Assembly (NCBI RefSeq): GCF_900604355.1
Contig: NZ_UWOE01000001.1
Location: 248,001 to 312,000 of the forward strand
Direction: 5' to 3'
Length of the DNA: 64,000 bases
Source of the DNA: Luxibacter massiliensis
GTDB taxonomy: Bacteria; Bacillota; Clostridia; Lachnospirales; Lachnospiraceae
The notes beneath the pieces are model-generated. The model had not been told where the DNA came from, ran no database searches, and saw only the letters and a program-made list of their open reading frames with translations. The stretch's first letter is position 1; the number at the start of each line of letters is the position of its first letter. The position numbers and the translations under genes were made by a program. This document shows, in pieces, positions 60,557 to 64,000 of this stretch.

Positions 60557-61594
60557 TTACTCTCCGCGGGATACTTTAAAACCATATTTGAGAGGGTCAT
60601 CAGGGTCGATTACATAAGTGGACTCTCCTGTGACATAAGCGCTTCCCGTAATTTGAGGAATCACCGCGTGAAACGCCCCAACTGTTGTCTCCTCTTTTAT
60701 GACTCCTTTAAATTGAGAACCGATAAAACTTTCATATACAAATGGTTCTCCAATTTTAATCTCTCCCCGTGAGTACAATGTGGCAAGTTTTGCGCTTGTG
60801 CCTGTTCCACAGGGGGACCGGTCAGCCATATAATCTCCGAAAATTACTACGTTTCGATAATCACATCCTTCTGTCCCTGTGTGGCAGTACAATTCTGCCA
60901 GATCTACAGTGGTAATATCCAGTTCGGGATGCTTAATCTCCACTTCCCTATTTACTTGACGTACCAGCTTCATCCCAAAGTCAGTTAGTTTGGGAATGGA
61001 TTCCTTGTCAACTGTCCAACCAAGTTGTTCGATATCCACCAGTGCAAAAAAACTTCCCCCGAATGCGATGTCATACTGAACTGATTTTCCGTCGATTACT
61101 GTAGTCAGGTTCTCTTTATATAGAAATGCCGGTACATTGGTGAGGGTGACATTAAGAACTTTATTATTCTTAACTTCTGCCTTTACACGAATAAGTCCGG
61201 CTGGAGCGTCCAATACTACTTCTGTGTAAGGCTCTTTGGCAGGAACTAAACCTGCCTCAATTAAGGCAGTTGTAGTGCCGATAGTACCGTGGCCGCACAT
61301 ATTAAGATATTCGCCGGTATCCATGAATATAACACCAAAGTCGGCCTCAGGATTTACTGGCTCTGTGACCAGGGCGCCAAACATGTCGTGGTGCCCTCTG
61401 GGTTCAAACATAAGAGCCTGGCGGTACTTATCAAAATTTTTTGCCAAATACTGCTTGCGCTCCATCATGGTATTTCCTTTCAATTCTGGAAAACCAGACA
61501 TAATAATACGGGTAAATTCCCCCACGGTATGAGTATCGATAGCTTTGAAAGATGCTTCAAATGCGTCCAGGTTGATTTTGGGATTGTAATTCAT
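60557..61594 (-). CDS. prdF: Proline racemase
   Basis: 345 residues. Both catalytic cysteines are present: Cys100 in MCGHGTIG and Cys262 in DRSPCGTGTSA, so it is a racemase/epimerase and not the dehydratase branch, where the first is Thr. It interconverts L- and D-proline; D-proline feeds proline reductase. A 4-hydroxyproline epimerase is possible by family, but the prd neighbours favour proline. AGGAGGAAGG precedes the ATG. Divergent from selC-prdC. Confidence 0.9.
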   Translation of the reverse strand: MNYNPKINLDAFEASFKAIDTHTVGEFTRIIMSGFPELKGNTMMERKQYLAKNFDKYRQALMFEPRGHHDMFGALVTEPVNPEADFGVIFMDTGEYLNMCGHGTIGTTTALIEAGLVPAKEPYTEVVLDAPAGLIRVKAEVKNNKVLNVTLTNVPAFLYKENLTTVIDGKSVQYDIAFGGSFFALVDIEQLGWTVDKESIPKLTDFGMKLVRQVNREVEIKHPELDITTVDLAELYCHTGTEGCDYRNVVIFGDYMADRSPCGTGTSAKLATLYSRGEIKIGEPFVYESFIGSQFKGVIKEETTVGAFHAVIPQITGSAYVTGESTYVIDPDDPLKYGFKVSRGE

Positions 61595-61935
61595 AGTCCT
61601 TCCTCCTGATAGGTAGTTTATAGAATTTGTCTATAAATGATTTCCGGAAATATGTCTAAAATTATCGGCCTTTAAAGGATTTGCATTAATTAAGGAAAAT
61701 ATTCTGTCGGAATATGCTAATTAGTAATTTCCAAAACCATAAAATAGACTACATTCTAGTATGAAGTTCAGTTTATATTCATTATTATGTATGAAAACCC
61801 TTGAAAAGTCAACGATTATTTGATAATATAAAAACGTAATAAGGCAAAAATAAATTATTGGATAGTATGTAGGATTTACAAAATTTTTAATGCTTTTTGT
61901 CGGCTGGCTGCTTTTTATGCCAGTATAGGTGATTT
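61595..61935. promoter_or_regulatory. Divergent regulatory region prdF / selC-prdC
   Basis: AT-rich, no ORF of note. On the + strand TTGAAA (61801-61806), 17 nt, TAATAT (61824-61829) is a candidate promoter for selC. CTGGC-TGCTTTTTAT-GCCAG forms a hairpin around 61900-61924. I see no clear sigma-54 (-24/-12) promoter, which PrdR-controlled genes elsewhere may use. Confidence 0.4.
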
Positions 61936-62033
61936 GGGGGTAGAAAGGTAACTGGTGTGCCTCCTGGTCTTCAAAACCAGTGTTGGGCGTTTGTAGCGTC
62001 CTGGGTGGGTTCGATTCCCACATACCTCCGCCA
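61936..62033 (+). tRNA. selC: tRNA-Sec (anticodon TCA)
   Basis: 98 nt. Acceptor GGGGGTA pairs with TACCTCC (one G-T), G73, and CCA is encoded (62031-62033). D arm AGGTA...TGCCT, anticodon arm CTGGT-CTTCAAA-ACCAG giving TCA, a long variable arm (GGGCG...CGTCCT region) and T arm GTGGG-TTCGATT-CCCAC. The long acceptor/T stack and extended variable arm are specific to tRNA-Sec. It lies in the proline reductase locus, not next to selAB. Confidence 0.95.
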
Positions 62034-62232
62034 AAAAAAATCTGCGGCATATATGCAGATTGATTTATAGATAGTATGAATAATTGAAATACCATGCACC
62101 AGACTGTACAGGTTTGCGCTGAGGCAGAGCCGGGGGGATGGGTAATACCTCCTTTCAGGCGCGGAAAGTTTCAGGCATGGCTGATTTGAGTAAAACTGGT
62201 CAGGTAAGAATAAATCTAAAAGGAGAACGGAC

Positions 62233-63558
62233 ATGGGAAATTTACAGTTTTTGCTGAGGCAGCATGTAGGTGCTCCGTGTAAGCCAGTTGTTGAAACCGG
62301 GGATGAAGTGGAGAAGGGCACATTGTTGGCTGTACCGGAAGGCCTTGGCGCTAATATTTTTTCTAGTGTATATGGGGAAGTGGAAGCTGTTCTTGAGGAC
62401 CGGGTTGTTATCAGGCCTGATGAAGAACAGAAAGAAGGATTTGTTCCAATCAGTGAAGGGACGTATCTGGATATGGTGAAGGAGGCCGGTGTAGTCGGGA
62501 TGGGCGGAGCTGGTTTTCCTACAGGCGTTAAGCTTGGCACGGATCTGAAAGGCGGATATATTTTGGTAAATGCGGCTGAGTGCGAGCCGGGATTATACCA
62601 TAATATCCGGCAAATTGAGGAGAATATGGAGATAACACTCAGAGGGATTAAATACTGTATGGAGATTTCTAATGCAGCTAAAGCTATTATCGCAATTAAA
62701 GCGAAAAATAAGAAGGCTGTGGAAATAATCCGCAGCGCAATTCAGGAGGAAGAGTCTATATTTATCCATCTTTTGCCAGATATTTATCCTATGGGTGAAG
62801 AGCGTGCTGTTGTGAGGGAAGCGCTGGGCAAGTTGCTGGATCCTACACAGCTGCCGTCAGCGGCAGACTCCATTGTGATAAATGTGGAAACGGTTTTGCG
62901 TGTAGCAGAAGCTATTGAGCAGAGAAAACCATGTTACAGTAAAAATATGACTATTATAGGTAAGATAAATGGCGGGAATCAGCCCCATGTTTATATGGAT
63001 GTTCCCGTTGGGACAAGTGTAGGAGACCTGATCAGCCAGGCAGGCGGTATTGATGGCGTATATGGCGAGATTATCATGGGAGGGCCTTTCACAGGAACTC
63101 CAACAACATTGGATGCACCTGTTACGAAAACGACTGGGGGCATAATTGTTACCATTGACCTCCCCGATTTACATGGTGCCCCGGTAGGCCTTTTGATCTG
63201 TGCCTGTGGTGGGAGCGAAGCACGTATGCGTGATATCTGTGAGAAAATGCATGGTAATGTTGTGTCAGTAGGCAGATGTAAACAGGCGGTTGAAATGAAG
63301 AATGGAACCTTAAAGTGTGAGAATCCGGGAAATTGTCCGGGACAGGCCCAAAAATGCCTGCAGTTTAAGAAGGATGGCGCAGAATATATCATTATAGGTA
63401 ATTGTTCGGATTGTTCCAACACTGTCATGGGTTCTGCACCAAAGATGAAATTAAAAGTGTTCCACCAGACGGATCACGTGATGAGGACGATTAACCATCC
63501 TCTTTATCGCAGGCTTACGGTTTCTAAACAGGTAGACCAGCTGCCGGAAGGCAAATAA
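62233..63558 (+). CDS. prdC: Proline reductase-associated electron transfer protein PrdC
   Basis: 441 residues, RnfC-like. LRQHVGAPCKPVVETGDEVEKG at the N-terminus, flavin/NADH-type GMGGAGFPTGVKL and LVNAAECEPGLYHN, a SLBB-like MDVPVGTSVGDLISQAGG, and cysteine-rich C-terminal CENPGNCPGQAQKC...CSDCSN. It is thought to pass electrons from NADH to proline reductase at the membrane. No in-frame UGA occurs, so here it is not a selenoprotein, unlike PrdC reported in some Clostridia. AAGGAGAACGG precedes the ATG. No prdR gene separates it from prdA. Confidence 0.9.
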   Translation: MGNLQFLLRQHVGAPCKPVVETGDEVEKGTLLAVPEGLGANIFSSVYGEVEAVLEDRVVIRPDEEQKEGFVPISEGTYLDMVKEAGVVGMGGAGFPTGVKLGTDLKGGYILVNAAECEPGLYHNIRQIEENMEITLRGIKYCMEISNAAKAIIAIKAKNKKAVEIIRSAIQEEESIFIHLLPDIYPMGEERAVVREALGKLLDPTQLPSAADSIVINVETVLRVAEAIEQRKPCYSKNMTIIGKINGGNQPHVYMDVPVGTSVGDLISQAGGIDGVYGEIIMGGPFTGTPTTLDAPVTKTTGGIIVTIDLPDLHGAPVGLLICACGGSEARMRDICEKMHGNVVSVGRCKQAVEMKNGTLKCENPGNCPGQAQKCLQFKKDGAEYIIIGNCSDCSNTVMGSAPKMKLKVFHQTDHVMRTINHPLYRRLTVSKQVDQLPEGK

Positions 63559-63718
63559 AAGCTGTGTGTAACTGATAGGAAATAGAGGTCCCTGAAAGCC
63601 GATAAACTTGGCCTGCCAGGGGCGGTTCACAATAAAATTTGTGCACCAGAGTTGATTTAGTTGCTATATGAATTTGGCAGATAAGCCGATTTGTATAAGA
63701 TAAAAGGAGGAAAAGAGT

Positions 63719-64000
63719 ATGTCAATTACAGCTGAAACAGCAAAAGAACATGCGAAAGACCCGGCAGTGCTTTGCTGCAGGGCCGAAGAGGGCATTACTA
63801 TTCAGGCGGCGAACCTGGAGGATCCAGCTATCTTTGATGACCTGGTAGATTCTGGACTTTTAGACCTGGAAGGTGCGCTGACAATTGAACAGGTACTGGG
63901 AGCTAAGCTTACTAAGACTTGTGATTCTCTGTGCCCATTGACACCAGATGTGGTGGAGGGTGCAAAAGCCGCCGAAGAAAAAGCGGAAGAGAACCCCGCA
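63719..64000 (+). CDS. prdA: D-proline reductase proprotein PrdA (3' end outside window)
   Basis: The first 94 residues are in the window, beginning MSITAETAKEHAKDPAVLCC and containing AANLEDPAIFDDLVDSGLL and LTKTCDSLCPLTPD, the recognised PrdA N-terminus. PrdA is cleaved to give subunits that carry the pyruvoyl group; the Sec subunit PrdB should follow just beyond the window. AAAGGAGG lies before the ATG. Identification rests on family knowledge and the prdC/prdF context. Confidence 0.88.
   Translation, partial: MSITAETAKEHAKDPAVLCCRAEEGITIQAANLEDPAIFDDLVDSGLLDLEGALTIEQVLGAKLTKTCDSLCPLTPDVVEGAKAAEEKAEENPA

Noticed and set aside
61721..62095. Minus ORFs covering tRNA-Sec
   Set aside because: They run across the tRNA and its promoter region; no family similarity.

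Overview
The window reads as a chromosomal segment of an anaerobic gut-type Firmicute, most likely a Lachnospiraceae-like Clostridium. Support comes from the Streptococcus-style fab/acc operon, rubrerythrin, SbcCD, PucR and GldA/F/G-like genes, AGGAGG-type ribosome binding sites, and a complete selenocysteine system next to D-proline reductase (Stickland) genes. No species can be named from sequence alone. Most genes are intact and tightly packed on the + strand. Only one insertion sequence and several families of small intergenic repeats interrupt the order.

Layout. 0-4 kb: end of a sugar ABC transporter plus a ketose 3-epimerase, an FGGY kinase and a class II aldolase. 4-7 kb: orphan Vsr, rubrerythrin, a hemerythrin remnant, an aldo/keto reductase. 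7-14 kb: lone carB, an iron-sulfur protein divergent from a Crp/Fnr regulator, and a PurF paralogue lacking its glutaminase cysteine. 14-20 kb: ABC-class ATPase with sbcD and sbcC. 20-26 kb: SGNH hydrolase and a GldA/F/G-like exporter with a DUF4340 protein. 26-30 kb: PucR regulator, NCS1 permease, nitrilase-family amidase. 30.6 kb: tRNA-Leu(CAG). 30.8-42.2 kb: fabH-acpP-fabK-fabD-fabG-fabF-accB-fabZ-accC-accDA, a FabK-like oxidoreductase, and a FabT-like MarR gene; a perfect palindrome overlaps the operon's -10. 42.8-44.3 kb: an IS3-family element nested in a small inverted-repeat element. 44-49.6 kb: MATE exporter, HD hydrolase, sirtuin, AGCS symporter, rRNA-type methyltransferase.

49.7-64 kb is a selenium region. 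It holds yedF, selD (itself a selenoprotein with an in-frame UGA), selA, selB and a LysR regulator, then a selenocysteine-lyase/cysteine-desulfurase-like enzyme, a YedE-type transporter, a TusA-like protein, a DUF3343 protein and a TetR regulator. Proline racemase, tRNA-Sec (selC), prdC and the start of prdA follow. The logic is plausible as one system: Se uptake and delivery feed SelD, SelA/SelB/selC make and insert Sec, and proline reductase is a main consumer. Two arrays of the same ~63-bp double-hairpin repeat bracket the YedE/TusA/DUF3343/TetR module.

The most interesting unexplained signals are those 63-bp arrays, a ~125-nt structured dispersed repeat present three times, the nested mobile elements at 43-44 kb, a candidate structured RNA upstream of tRNA-Leu, and the non-glutaminase PurF paralogue. 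All functional statements are inferred by family recognition; no database search was run.
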